Origin: Spodoptera frugiperda
Lineage: Eukaryota; Arthropoda; Insecta; Lepidoptera; Noctuidae
DNA length: 64,000 bases
Direction: 5' to 3'
NCBI RefSeq assembly: GCF_023101765.2
Contig: NC_064214.1
Span: forward strand, 5,090,001-5,154,000
Part shown: piece by piece, positions 36,707-48,905 of the stretch
How positions within the stretch are numbered: the first letter of the stretch is position 1
How the letters are laid out: each line of letters starts with the position of its first letter
Notes under the pieces: model-generated
What the model was told of the DNA's origin: nothing
What the model saw: the letters and a program-made list of their open reading frames with translations, nothing else
Databases searched by the model: none
Made by a program: the position numbers and the translations under genes

Positions 36707-36951
36707 TTCAAGCTCCAAGAAACTTCTAAAGATATCCAAAATAACAATACTTTACTTTCTACTTAACACGTTCACTGCGTTACGGGAAATATTTGGTTGT
36801 AATTGAGTCTTGCTCTGTGCGGCAGCTAGTTGTCCTGGTTTTACTCTCCGTGCGGAGGTGAACTATGTAACTAAACAACACACACATTGTTTCAAACTCC
36901 AAGAAACTTCTAAAAATCACCCAAAATAACAATACTTTACTTTCTACTTAA
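36707..36951 (+). repeat. Direct repeat pair, about 184 bp apart
   Basis: GTTTCAAGCTCCAAGAAACT then AACAATACTTTACTTTCTAC at 36,707-36,771 recurs as GTTTCAAACTCCAAGAAACT then AACAATACTTTACTTTCTAC at 36,891-36,951. A unique about 120-bp spacer (GTTCACTGCGTTACGGG) lies between. Confidence 0.8.
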
Positions 36952-37287
36952 CTACCATACATTTTATCTGCTCGAACAAGGCAGTAACTTCGCCTCTTGT
37001 TCAAATACACTTTTTCACTATAAAATATTTGTCTATCCCATAGTAGGCCCCTGTACGTGGACCGGAGGTTGATGGTGGCTCATAAAATTGATAGCAGGAT
37101 TTGTCCGGGAACGCTTTGTATGACGCATCGAGACGTTAGTGACGTCATAAGTTATAGTAATCGCACTATTAGTTCAAGAGATGGGTAAACGTATTGAAGA
37201 GTTGTTTCGTAGGACTTTCTAGCCTGTTTGGACAGTGGTTATTTATTGTCTTCTAAGTTGAAGATGGAAATATGACAGTGTTGTGTC

Positions 37288-37365
37288 ATAGCGTCACGCC
37301 TTTTATCCCCGAAGAGTTGGGCAGACGTCCACATTACGGCATGTAATGCCATTGTACAATATATA
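37288..37365 (-). repeat. Family C SINE fragment (3' end)
   Basis: GCGTCACGCCTTTTATCCCC, GGGCAGACGTCCACATTACG and GTAATGCCATTGTACAATAT: reversed 3' tail only. Confidence 0.55.
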
Positions 37366-37369
37366 GGTA

Positions 37370-37465
37370 CACATTCCACGACACACGCCTACCATGGCTT
37401 GAAACTAGTCGCGTTCCTCTTCAAATAGGTAATACATAATAATTAATTCTCTTGTCTCACGAAAA
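37370..37465. mobile_element. Family F-related fragment
   Basis: CCATGGCTTGAAACTAGTCG, TAATAATTAATTCTC and TTGTCTCACGAAA match the right side of the 17,779-type element in reverse. Confidence 0.35.
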
Positions 37466-38075
37466 TTATAATGTGAATATTGGTGTTTATAAAAAAAAAC
37501 AATATTATGATTTTAGAAAATTTCGATCGAACTCGCTATCATATAAAACCAAGAAAACAATTAACTACGATATCACCTTAAAAATCTTATGCATTTTCTT
37601 TATTGTACTTTACACACACATCTAAAACATTAAAGGAGCACAGCCTACAATATATTCACTATTACATTCAAAACACACGAAAGACCGCAACAGTCTATTT
37701 CTAAAATCTATTGTTAACTGACCTCCATTAGAATTCTGTTACCCTGGTAGATATCTTAATTACACCTCCACTGTCAAACAACACAAAAGCTTTTCAGATT
37801 TGAGATTAATTTGTTAACTTAACAATAGTGGTGACTCGTAGTCTCACTAATAGTATAGTCAATTAAGATCCTTCTCTCCCTGAATAGGTTCATGCAGAAG
37901 GTCCATTAAATAAGGATAGTATATTGTCCCAGTACTTATGTGACAAAAACAGTGACTAGGCACTGAAACACAGGCATTAGTATCCTCTATTTTTTTCTTA
38001 TTTTTTTGTGACCTAACTGAGATTCTCAAGGCATCCGCCATGCATGAGGATTATGACGAATCTATTAAGAGTCAC

Positions 38076-38260
38076 ATTTTGAGCATCGTGAACATCGCAT
38101 CGTACGCATCGCACGCATCGTACGCAACGGATTTTAGTTTTCCTTCCATAGAAACTCATACAACAGCGTCCACTGATCCGCATCGTACGGACGCAGTCAA
38201 ACCGTTTTATGCGATCCATCCGATGCGTACGATGCGGACCTATGGACGCTTACCATTGTT
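38076..38260. repeat. GCATCGTACG-rich palindromic repeat
   Basis: CATCGCATCGTACGCATCG at 38,093-38,111 and the inverse CGATGCGTACGATGCGGAC at 38,220-38,238 bracket about 110 bp, with a further CCGCATCGTACGGACGCAG in between. A MITE-like palindrome is likely; it explains the overlapping open frames on both strands. Confidence 0.45.
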
Positions 38261-38862
38261 CGGTACTAGACGAATTTTGGTTATTCATGTTGATGACTTG
38301 TAAGTGGTACAGCCAACTCATTTAATTATGCTATCGCATTTTATGAGGATACTGATCTAAAAATTGTGCTAGCATTTGCCACCCACGTGGTCGATAAAAC
38401 TTTTTGACGCCTCTAGTGTTGCAGGATATTAAAGCAATAGCAATTTTATATACTTTATTCAAAAACATTTTGAAGTCAGTCATGTGACAAAAGAATATAG
38501 CAACTACGAATCTAGGGACCATTGAAGCAGGCGATCGTTCAATGTTTTATGTATCTCTCTATAAAATATTCATTCGCAATATCTTTTCCGATATTTTACA
38601 CCTATTAGGTACCTGTGATATTGAAAACTGATCGGTTGGTTGAACGATAGCTGCAATATCAATAGCGAGAGACCTCTTGTGTACTATGGGCCTTCTCCAC
38701 TGTTGGATATTTATACGTGGCGTCTACAGGCTAGGCAGGCAGGTTTCTTAAGTGCATAAGTCTCTAAGTCGGCTATTAAGATACCCGCGGAAAGAATAGG
38801 GATGACGACGACCGACCAGAACCAGACCCGTTTGTACCGCATGTTGCATTCCGCGGCATCGC

Positions 38863-38925
38863 CCGAGCTGCAGACTGCCTAGCGTGATAAGTTATTAGAT
38901 GATTATTTTGTCCAAAAAATAACAA
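38863..38925 (+). repeat. Family A remnant with internal deletion
   Basis: CGAGCTGCAGACTGCCTAGCG joins directly to a degenerate TTATTAGATGATTATTTTG, i.e. the two ends of family A without the middle. Confidence 0.45.
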
Positions 38926-40025
38926 TAGAACTTTCTCCTACGTGTTTACTAACATACACATGACACCAAACCAAAAGCAAAAATTCAAAGTGTAACTTCT
39001 GAATGGTTTGCAAATGATCTCAACGATTACTTAGAGTGATTTCAGTTCGGAACAGAGCCTTAATGACTTGTAAAGTTACACGTAAGGCCGGACGCTGGCC
39101 AGCTAACAAGTGCTCAAGATTAATTGTTCGGCCACGCACGAGTCAACACTTGTACGAATATACCTATGTAATGTAATACCCTTATACATGCGTAAGGTTT
39201 TCTTAATGAAAATCTAAGTAAATATATTTAATTAAAGGTTTGCATAGACATAAACTTACAAAGTGATTAAAAATTTGGCCTGGTGTATGATTTTGTTAGT
39301 TATCAAAAACAAAATAAGAAAACAAATATATGAATATTGAGATCTTGCTTAGGTAAACCACACAAACCTGTTTGTATCAATCTAGGGACTAACTGCCATA
39401 CTCCGAGACATTTAATTATTACTTAAATTATTCCGATTTAATTCCGGAAACAATTGCTAAGGACTGAGTTAAGTAACCATTAGAAGACTCTGATTACGGC
39501 AGTAACTGTCAAATTTTTAATCAGACTATAAGAAATCAAATGTACCGTAATTAAATGAAGCAAAAATAACTAAACTCAATATTACATTTAACTTTAAAAT
39601 TACAAATAAACATAAACAAGAAAGGAATAAAATTGAACACAGCCCGTTACTTCTAAAATGTAGTCTAGTTCAAAAAGTTTTTAATGAGCCTTTATAACTA
39701 AAGTAAATAAGAAGCTAATTAAACGCTTACCTGAGAAAGTCTAGCTTTTACACATTAATAGAAAATCAAAAAGCAATTTTCAGTATTCAAACTAAGACCT
39801 AAGTTTCAGTTTCAAATATTAGGCACTCCAAATAGTACTTTATCGACGACTTTAAAATTTTGGACTTTTGATCAAATTTATAAAAGTTATTCAGCATTAC
39901 TATACTAATTAATTTTGTAACTAACTCCATTTCTGAAGCTTATAAATAATTAGCGAAATTGTATTTTCAGCTCTTGTAATTAGGAACCGTTTAAATAAAT
40001 AAAGAATGATTTGCTTATGGACGGT

Positions 40026-40196
40026 GTCTCATGACTTTACATATAAAAAACCCAACTTGATATGAGGGTTAATTTATCAAATCGCTTCCTCATGTAATTG
40101 TCTGAAGAGAAACTTGATTGGTTTCAAGCCACGCTTATTACACGCTATTCATGATCATAAGCAAGATTCTGCAATACACGAAGAGGACACTATTTC
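40026..40196. mobile_element. Degenerate family F-related element
   Basis: GTGTCTCATGAC, GAAACTTGATTGGTTTCAAG and CTATTCATGATCATAAGCA parallel the 17,779 copy; terminal repeats are decayed. Confidence 0.4.
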
Positions 40197-40704
40197 GCAG
40201 CTTTTAAAAAAAATGTATAGACATTGCGGGAAAATGGAAAGTCAAAATCAAATCATTTATACATAACCATAAATAAGTACTTTTGAAATGTTAACTAATA
40301 AATAATAGTCTGTCTGTCAGTAAAGCTAGGTGTTCGTTCCAAAGAAAGAGAAAATGTAGTTACCTAATTATAAAATAACGACTTAAACTAAAAAACATTT
40401 CAGCTCCGTATGCGTTGTAACATTCCACATACAATTTCGAAACTAGTAACAAAACAGAGTACCTATTCTTACTAAGAACTTGTCCAGACAACTCAAGCGG
40501 CAGACGTATGCAAATAAGTTGACATGAGACGTTCCAAACTTAACTCACTTGTGTCGTGTGAACAAGTCCTCTAACTTTGTCCACCTGACAAATGGCACAC
40601 GCTTACTTTGCACTTTTTGTTGTAAGTGATAAACAATATTGTACTTTGTGTAATGTTGAGATTTTGACTTAAAACACAGTAGGTTTAAGTTGAAAGAAGA
40701 ATTA

Positions 40705-42163
40705 TCTATACATATAATAAAATCGTAGAAAAGTGCTGTCTGTACATTGAAAATAAAAATAAAAAAAATAGCAGGGGTTATTGTTATGTCGATGTCGAAC
40801 CCAAAAATGTAATTAACTTTTTTTTTGTCTGTTTGTCTGTTTGTCTGTTTGTCTGTTCGTCTGTGCGCGCTAATCTCAGAAACGGCTGATCCGAGTTGGA
40901 TGCGGTTTTCACGAATATATTGTGGGATGCTTAAATTTACATTTAGTGTTTGTTTCATGTCAATCGGTTCATAAATAAAAAAGTTATGTCAAATTAAAGA
41001 ATCACGTCGAACATTCTATGCTTATACCATTAATCTCCGCAACTATTTGACGGATTTGGTTGAAATTTGGTACAGATATAGTTTAGAACCTTAGAAAGGA
41101 CATAGATATATTTTTATTTCAAAAATCAAAAAATAAAAATAAGAAATAAATTATTTATAAATAATTCTATGTCGATCGTTACACGACTTCGGTTCATGTT
41201 ATTGTTTTAATTTATCGAAAAAAAGTAAATAAATAGTAAAAAGGTATGAAAAAAATAATATCAATATAATAAAACATTTAGTACAAAGAAAATCTCTAAC
41301 GGAGTATAGATAATTCTATGTCGATCGTTACACGACTTCGGTTCATGTTATTGTTTTAATTCATCGCAAAAAAGTAAATAAATAGTAAAAAGGTATGAAA
41401 AAAAAATATCAATATAATTAAACTTTTAGTACAAAGAAAATGCCCGAACGGAGTATAAATAAATAATCCAAGTTGTCTTTATCCTCGATAGATGGCGTTG
41501 GGATCGAAATAGATCGCGCTATGGTTTCGTTACATTCATTTGGTTGGGTATCGGCCGAGCGCTTCGGTACTATCGTAGAAAAAGTGTATTATCAGTCGTA
41601 TGATTATTTGTCTGTAGTGGTCCTACTGTTTCGTATTTTCTAAATTGGTTTCGTTATTCGTTGTATTTGTCAATTAATAAATTTATTTGTTGGGTTTTCC
41701 TGGATTTCTGGTTAAACTATTTAACGTAGGTTTAGTTTGATATCGATTATTAGTAGTTACTGTAGTTAGTTTTTTTAATAAAATTGTAAGTCTAATTTTT
41801 TCTTTAATTAGATTAGATTTAAGTCGTTTCTTTTAAATTATTTAGTTTAAGCTTGGTTATTATAGCATAGAGGATAGGTTGTAATATACTTTTTTAATTG
41901 TTATAAATTCGTAATTCGTAGCTTTCTTTAGTTTTAAGTTAGTTTAAGTCCGTTTTTAAACTATTTTTTCAATGCCCTAAGTGAGTATACATCTATTAAA
42001 TTCAAACGCAGAGCTCATTATGTTGATTTTTGAAGAGTTCCCTGGAATATCTTCCACATCTCATTTTTGAAGAGATCCCGCGAGATCGGGAACTATGTGG
42101 TTAAAACCAAAAATTTGCCGGAAGTCACTATTCCACGCGAACGAAGTCGCGGGCAAAAGCTAT
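40705..42163 (+). mobile_element. Helitron-like non-autonomous element with internal tandem duplication
   Basis: Begins TCTATACATATAATAAAATC and ends with a hairpin-like CGCGAACGAAGTCGCGGG plus CAAAAGCTA, the recalled TC...hairpin-CTRR layout of Lepidopteran Helitrons. Interior has (GTCTGTTT)n at 40,829-40,862, AAACGGCTGATCCGAGTTGG, and a tandem duplication at 41,163-41,455. No Rep/helicase coding sequence is visible, so non-autonomous. The 3' terminus is degenerate (CTAT). Confidence 0.5.
41163..41455 (+). repeat. Two tandem copies of a 149-bp unit
   Basis: Units start AATTCTATGTCGATCGTTAC at 41,163 and 41,312 and both end AACGGAGTATA(G/A)AT. Differences are few substitutions and 1-3 bp indels, so the duplication is fairly young. 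It lies inside the Helitron-like element. Confidence 0.9.
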
Positions 42164-42186
42164 TCTTAATAAAAATATACAAATTA

Positions 42187-42297
42187 AGGGATTACAAATG
42201 CTTGCAAGGTACACCTACGTGGAAGACTAAGGGAGAGGCCTTTGTTCAGCAGTGGACGTCTCTCGGCTGACGATGATGATGATGAAGGGACAGCTTA
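42187..42297 (+). mobile_element. 3' end of an RTE-like non-LTR retrotransposon
   Basis: ACGTGGAAGACTAAGGGAGA, GGCCTTTGTTCAGCAGTGGA, CGTCTCTCGGCTGA then (GATGAT)n. This is the end of the reverse-transcriptase frame plus simple tail, also seen reversed at 61,898-62,016. Strongly 5'-truncated. Confidence 0.6.
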
Positions 42298-43963
42298 CTT
42301 GAGAACAACACTAAGAAAATGAAATGCACTTGTCATATTTTTTTATGATAAATCGAGTCAATATTTATAGTGCCTATGTTACTACAATTAACCACCACTA
42401 TAATTAATATTACTACAAAAATACTTATTCATTAAGGCATTAAACCTAACATACCTACAAAATACTTAACACCTCAAATCCCAAATTTCATTAAACTTAC
42501 TGATCAAACAATATAATTTCTAAATTGAAATCCACACACAATAATGCTTGGCTCGAAATCGAAACAATTTACTAAACAAGGCAGTCAAATTACATCGTCA
42601 AACATTAATAGCATAACAATCTTCCCATACACAGCAGTTGGGCCAATAGTTGGTAAAATATTTGACTGTTGGCGCGTGTTTACGTCTAAATGCATATTAT
42701 TATGAACTTACTTGTTGTTCGTTATATCTTTGCAAAGTCCACTGAACTCCAAAGTTTTCTTGTTAAGGCCCGACGACTGCCACAGTGGACTTTTAACAGG
42801 ACCCTCGCGTTATCATGGGCGCCTAGTACCTAACTCCGAAAGTGGTAATGGAGATTTTAGTAAAAAAAGTTTTTTGATATAAAAATTAAAACCGTTCCAA
42901 GTTTCCAAACTTTGTAGACGGAAACAAAATTCGAGAACATTTTGTATTAATGATTTTGTTTAATACTTTTATCTGTTTGAGGTTCAAGAGTCATTAACCC
43001 TTGTTGATTTAGCAAGCTGAAACCAATTATTTTGAAGCTTTTGTATTTCAACCAATATAAATGGTTTACGTCGTAGTCAGAAAAAACACTGAGTTATTTA
43101 AACAAAATCTTTTTCTTTCTCTTTAATTATGACTCCCAGTCATAATAATTGGAACGATATAATAAAATTGAAGCTCCGTCTAGAAGGGCAATGAACTGTA
43201 AGCACGAAGATTTTCAGATCAAAGCGAAACTATCAGCATAAACGATAAAGAGAGCCACAAACCCTCTGAATAAATCTCACACTTATGTATTGGTTGCCAT
43301 GGCAACAACGTCTAACTTTACCAAAAATAATCACAATAAAAGCAAAAATCCATCAGCGCGGTTGCATTCGTTCGTCGCCGGCATCGGCCGTCACAATCCG
43401 AGGCGATTATAGAGATTTCCACTTTGCGCGAAACTTGAAAATCTCAACAAAAACCCGTAGCGGCGTTATCTTTCCTACATCTCGAATTGTTTTCGCTTGC
43501 GGCTTATCTACGTCCTTTGTGTTGGTTATAAATTCGTTTTCTTTGCTTTCCACGGAGCCCACAATGCCATCTCTGTAGATTACCTCGCTTTTTATTCTGG
43601 ATATCAATTTTGGATGGCCTTTTTTCCTTGAGAATCGCGTGTTGACTTTGTGATAATGGTTTATCCGAGCCTTTGTGAGTGATAAGTTTAATGTTAATTA
43701 CGAGGTAAACGTTTTGCGGTCCACCAAATTGTTTTGTGATGCTTTGTCGGGAGGTTTATGTAATAAAATAGGAGCTACTTATCATATAATGAGAACAAAT
43801 CCGGCGGCGGACCCGACAGTTTTATAAAATGGCCGTCTTTTTAGACAGAACATTTATTTTTCTTTCTGTAAAGTAATTAAAGCCTGTAGATTTTTACGTA
43901 TAATTAAGTATTATTGATCTTAAATATCCATAAAACCATACGGATTAAATATTTTTATAATAA

Positions 43964-44132
43964 CTAAATTAACTAAAAATCATGGTTTACTCGCGTAAAT
44001 TAATGGAGACAAGCTCGACTAGTTTCAGTCACAGAGGGAGTCTTCTTTGTGGACTTTATTAAGGACGCTTATATAGTTATGTATCATTATGTAGTAGAGC
44101 TTTTCTCACACCGTGATTTTTAGTTAACATAA
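43964..44132. mobile_element. Family F MITE-like element
   Basis: AACTAAATTAACTAAAAATC and ATGGTTTACTCGCGTAAATT on the left, CACCGTGATTTTTAGTTAAC on the right, with GTCACAGAGGGAGTCTTC inside. Both terminal inverted repeats present. Confidence 0.65.
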
Positions 44133-44559
44133 AATAGTTTACATCTTTATCATTGTAAAGATTTAATTGTTTTGACAGTCCTAGTATTTCACTTGATTCC
44201 AAAATCCTTAATCCACAAAACAAAATATACCTGCCAAAACGTAGCACGACGTACAGACGAAACATTAACATTGTTAATTGCAATATTACAAGGTATTTGA
44301 AACGTTAATATGATTCCGAATGTAGTATCATTGTGTTTGCCTGCACAATGGTGTAATCAGCCACCCTTGACGATCGTGCGGTGAACGTGATCAACGGTCA
44401 GAATCCTGATGTTACTGAATATTGCATAAACAGATATACATAGGTACATTATTCGTATGTATGTATTTCGATATTAGTGGTTAAAATTGATTTTGCGTAC
44501 ATTTTATGGTATTTATCTCTATTTACTTCCAATATCTGGTTTATATATTTTTAAACAAA

Positions 44560-44770
44560 AAAAAAATATAAAAAGCAGTCAGTCAGACGCGCTGAGGTCA
44601 GAGCTCAAGAGAGAAGAATCTCCGGACAATACGCGCCGTATCCAAAAGTACTGCCTTCTGCATCAACCCCATGACACAATCATCTAACGTTAACCTACTA
44701 AGGTGTTGGTCGAGACTTTTGGCTATGAGACTATTGGCAGATACGACTATCGACACAATGATTGCTGATT
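44560..44770 (+). other. Coding-like fragment, unidentified
   Basis: Two overlapping frames are open through GC-richer sequence: one includes RSELKREESPDNTRRIQKYC, another, lacking a start codon, includes NLLRCWSRLLAMRLLADTT then IDTMIAD. It looks like a frame-shifted piece of a former coding sequence, possibly transposon-derived. No family recognised. Confidence 0.3.
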
Positions 44771-45463
44771 TTTTTTTATCTTTTATTCACATAATACATA
44801 CATAATATAAAAATACATACAAAAAATTGTATCCCACATGTTGACAATCTTATTACCTAAAACAACATATTTACTGGCTTTATCTTTTTCAACATTCACG
44901 AGATTCTCGTCGTGTGGGATTGTTATATCAATTATGATTTTACATTTTTTTTATTATAACAACTGAATGTTGAAAAAAAAGTCTTAAGTCGTCCTTTGAC
45001 GTGTGTTCTGTCGGACATGTGATTTTCCAGCACAGAACCTACCTCCTAAATCGAAATTGCCATAATCAACACACTTCACAGGCAATTGCAATATGAAGAG
45101 ATTTAAATTAATTTATATCAGAAAGCCCTGAATTATACACTGAATATGACATTTCCTCTCATATTTACATAATGATATATTATTATAAATGACGAGACAG
45201 AGTATATATTAATCAGCAGCACGCGATCTGTATTGGAATAGTTGTGAGCCGCCGAGCCGGGGCCTGCGCACGTCTAACTCATAATCGCCACGAATTTCCT
45301 CGTTATAATAATATCCGAAACTTAACGTGCGGTGACGTGGATGTAGAAATACGTGGAGAACTAGAAGTTTCCATTGAAGGTGCCTTAAACATTTCCAAAG
45401 ACTGCGAATAACGTATGGTGCATTTGCTGGGAAAACTAGTTTTCGCTTTTTTTTTTAAAAAAA

Positions 45464-45662
45464 ACCTTGCCCCACACTAGGATTTTCTCCTGTGTCGTGG
45501 GTGCGTTTACAACCGTACAAGTTCACATACACATCAGACTTAGACCCGAAACAACAATTTGCTGATCACACAAAAAATTGCACCGTGCGGGGATCAAACC
45601 CGCTACACGTGCCTACGGTTACGGGGCAACCGGCTGCCAGTTACAATTGCAACCGTGCAGTC
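45464..45662 (-). repeat. Family D SINE, near full length
   Basis: Reverse copy: CCCCACACTAGGATTTTCTC, CGTGGGTGCGTTTACAACCG, AATTGCACCGTGCGGGGATC, AAACCCGCTACACGTGCC, GGCAACCGGCTGCCAG, CAACCGTGCAGTC. In forward sense it holds CCCCGCACGGTGCAATT, nearly identical to the minisatellite unit. Confidence 0.8.
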
Positions 45663-47904
45663 AAGTCGAAGTCATGTTTGTTTATAATAGATATTTAGCA
45701 CACTGGAGCTATGATTTTTCCTTTCTTTGAAAGCGTGTTTAAAAATATAGCTGCTCTTACTATTCTCCTGTTCTCATAACCCGATGGAACGGCAATCTGA
45801 CAAGACCGGAGATAAGTCAGGCTACTAACGTGCCATATACTAGTGGTACTAGTGCACGCATACATATGCATCACTTGATGCATTAGCAAATGAGAATGAA
45901 ACACCCATACCCTGCTTATCGTTTTTGTCGAATGCATGCATTTATCAAATGATGCATTACACGTGGACAGTACGACTTAGTATACCTTATATCTTGATTA
46001 TATTGCTGGTCCAATCTCATACACAGTCAAACGACCAACTTAACGAATTGTGATTGTGCTCTTATTATAATTTATTTATTTGTCGCATCCATTCCACGTG
46101 CATCTTGTACGAGACAGTGTTGCCATAGTTGCGCAGTTATCTCACGCGGCATTGTGACATTAGTTTTAGCTCATCCTGCTCCATTAGGCACTGAGTTTGG
46201 CACTCCCTATCTTGCTTAAATTATGTTTAAAGAAATGTGATACACAAATATTTTGTGTTACAATTTTTCAGGTTGATGTAAAATAAAAAATGACATCGAT
46301 TTAGTAAAAGGTACACAAATTCGAGGCACGCGCTTTAAATTCCAAGGTGCAAATTTGTTTGTTCACCGGTTTCTATAATATTATTAATATGTTAATCATA
46401 TAAAATAAACTAAATATTTTCTCATATGGCGGAAAATATAGCATTATTTACCGCAGATAGAGTCTATAAAATGTTATCTCAACCACAATTGTTTCTTATA
46501 TAGAATACTAAAATGTTTATAACTGCGAATGACTGTTAGTAATGAATTTAACTGATTTACTAGTGTCTTCCCTTCCTTCAAATACAACAAAATCTGTGAA
46601 AAATTAAAATGAAATGAAAGCATTAACTTCCCAGATGAATATTTAATCCTCAATCAATTTGCGATGTAAATTGATTGGCCAAAAGTACTTGAAATTAAAA
46701 GCGCGTAATAATTTTATTGAATACTTCAATTTGCTCGAATTGCTGAATGGCTTATAGCGATAATCTCGCTCCACATTACATACATTATAAAACAGATAGG
46801 TATAGTTTTAAAATACTATTTATCTAGTTACCTTTGAATTTTAAGTAAACGATTGACCAACTCTACCATTGAATACCTAGCTTACAAGAAAGACAATCCA
46901 GTAACTTTCAATTTCTAAAGTCATTAAGTTAGAATTATCTTCAGTGAAAGTTGGACTCCCAACTTAGACACTAGTGTAGGTTTAAAACAGAAGTTCGAAG
47001 CTTAACTCAAACTGAAGAGCACGTAATAGCATTAAAAGACGCGTCTACAACGATAGAAAATGGTAACGAAGTAACTATTCTATGTACAGTTGAATACGGC
47101 AATCAATTCCGCAAAGAAACATCAAACATAACCCTAATCAAGCCCTTTCAAACTTGTGATATCACTAAATAAACATCGTTGCGAATGAAACCGAAAGATA
47201 CAGCGATGCGAAATAAGCGGGATGGGTTTCCCCCGTCCACTCGCCTCGGGATTATCCCCGGGGATTTTAAATCCCGCGATGCCTGAATCCCTGTTCATGA
47301 AATACGGTTTCGGTGAGTTTCCAATAACCAATTGGTCATAATTGGAGAGCTCATTACTTTGCAGCCCGTTTGCACCTTTATGCACTTTGCTGATTGTATG
47401 CTGTTTTACTCAGCTTTACTGGGATGGTATTATCCGAATAATGAAAAAGGAATATTGTATTGTTCGCGGTATTGTTAACGTAATTTTGTATTATGAAATA
47501 AGTTTAAAATTCGATTGATCACTCAATCAGGTAAAGAAACTTTAGATTTCTAATGCATTGATTAAATCGTAGGTACCAGGGCGTCAGGTTCTCAAAGAAC
47601 TAACTCCAGCACATTGCCTGCATTATGAAGGCTTTACAAGCCAAGTTCCACACTTAACTCGGTCCACTCAGTTTCATGGGCGCGCAACAAGTGCTTTCCA
47701 TAATTGAACACACCTGCTCTGCTGTTGTATGTGCTCCTAGTATTTATAAATACAATGTTCTGATGATTTTTCTATGTGGCTTTTGCCTTAGTCATTAGTT
47801 TACATTGTTTTTTTTTTTTATTGATTTGAAGATTGTAAATAACTCACTAAACTGCTAACAGTACCTATTTGCATTTATATTAATTTGTTAGCACCATGAT
47901 GCAT

Positions 47905-48003
47905 TTACCCCTCTTCCCAATTTTTTCCATACCCAATAACCCTTCAATTCCTAACCTCCAGAAGGCCGATAACCCATCTGTGATGCTTATATTATAAAAA
48001 AAG
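47905..48003 (-). repeat. Family B fragment, degenerate
   Basis: Reverse-sense remnants TTCCCAATTTTTTCC, CCCTTCAATTCCTAACCTCC, AGAAGGCCGATAACCC and ATTATAAAAAAAG correspond to the central and 5' parts of family B. Confidence 0.5.
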
Positions 48004-48746
48004 AAATTATAATAAAGAAAACACGTCAGCTCGTTTTTCTTCTGATATTATAAAAAATAATTTTCTTCAGTTTCTTTGCGGATTTATAAAACCAAGCTGA
48101 TACTGTGTATGAGTATTGGAAAACAACTAAAATAGGCAACTGTAGTTTAGTAGCATTATTAAATAAACTTATTCCTCATTTTACATCTCCTAAGATTTGA
48201 ATTTGGTTTCCACATAAAAGAGACCATCCTATTAACAAAAATGGAACAATTTAATCACGCGACATTACCAGCTCTTACTAGAAATTGTAAGTAATCTCTC
48301 TTTGTTACAGCTATATCCGTATATAACCGGGGACTTGATAGGATATCGAACAAATGTTCACTCGCTACCCGGACAAATTGCCCAGCTTACCCGGCTGGAG
48401 TGGATCTATTATGTGATGTTTTGCTGTGACGTTTATCACAGGCACTGATATTATTTTGTTAAATAAAGAGACGATCAGTTTGAGCTAATAAATAGGGTCT
48501 TAAGTTCTGTTCATTAGGGTTCTTTTTTTTATTGGACAGGTAATTTGTGAAAGTAACCCTTCTATTTATTTACGTTTTAAAACATACGGTTTTTATTGGT
48601 GAAATATTGATCTCAATCTAAGCTTTCTGAGATGCAGGTTTACTCTGTAACCTTTTTTAGATACCTAAAAATGTCCCTATTCTGGAATTCAGTACATCTG
48701 GTAGGTAGAAAGAACGAAATTTTAACTTATTAATATATACTTAACT

Positions 48747-48905
48747 AAAAAAATTGTAGTAGTTGAGTAGGCTGCGCGACGTCTGCTCTGCGACTGCTGC
48801 TCATGACGAAGAGTCCCTATATGATTCGAAACTAGTAGAGTTTAGTTTTCTCCATTATTGTACGTGAGTAAACCGGATTTTTTAGTTAACTTAGTATGTC
48901 TCACG
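48747..48905. mobile_element. Family F MITE-like element
   Basis: GGCTGCGCGACGTCTGCTCT, CATGACGAAGAGTCCC, CGAAACTAGTAGAG and TTTTTTAGTTAACTTAGTAT followed by GTCTCAC: a full element in the opposite sense to the 11,927 copy. Confidence 0.65.

Noticed and set aside
40829..40862. CRISPR-like array
   Set aside because: Simple (GTCTGTTT)n repeat without spacers; the genome is eukaryotic.
43285..43607. Opposed 97- and 66-codon frames in a GC-richer patch
   Set aside because: Both strands open, no recognised protein; left as an unexplained patch.
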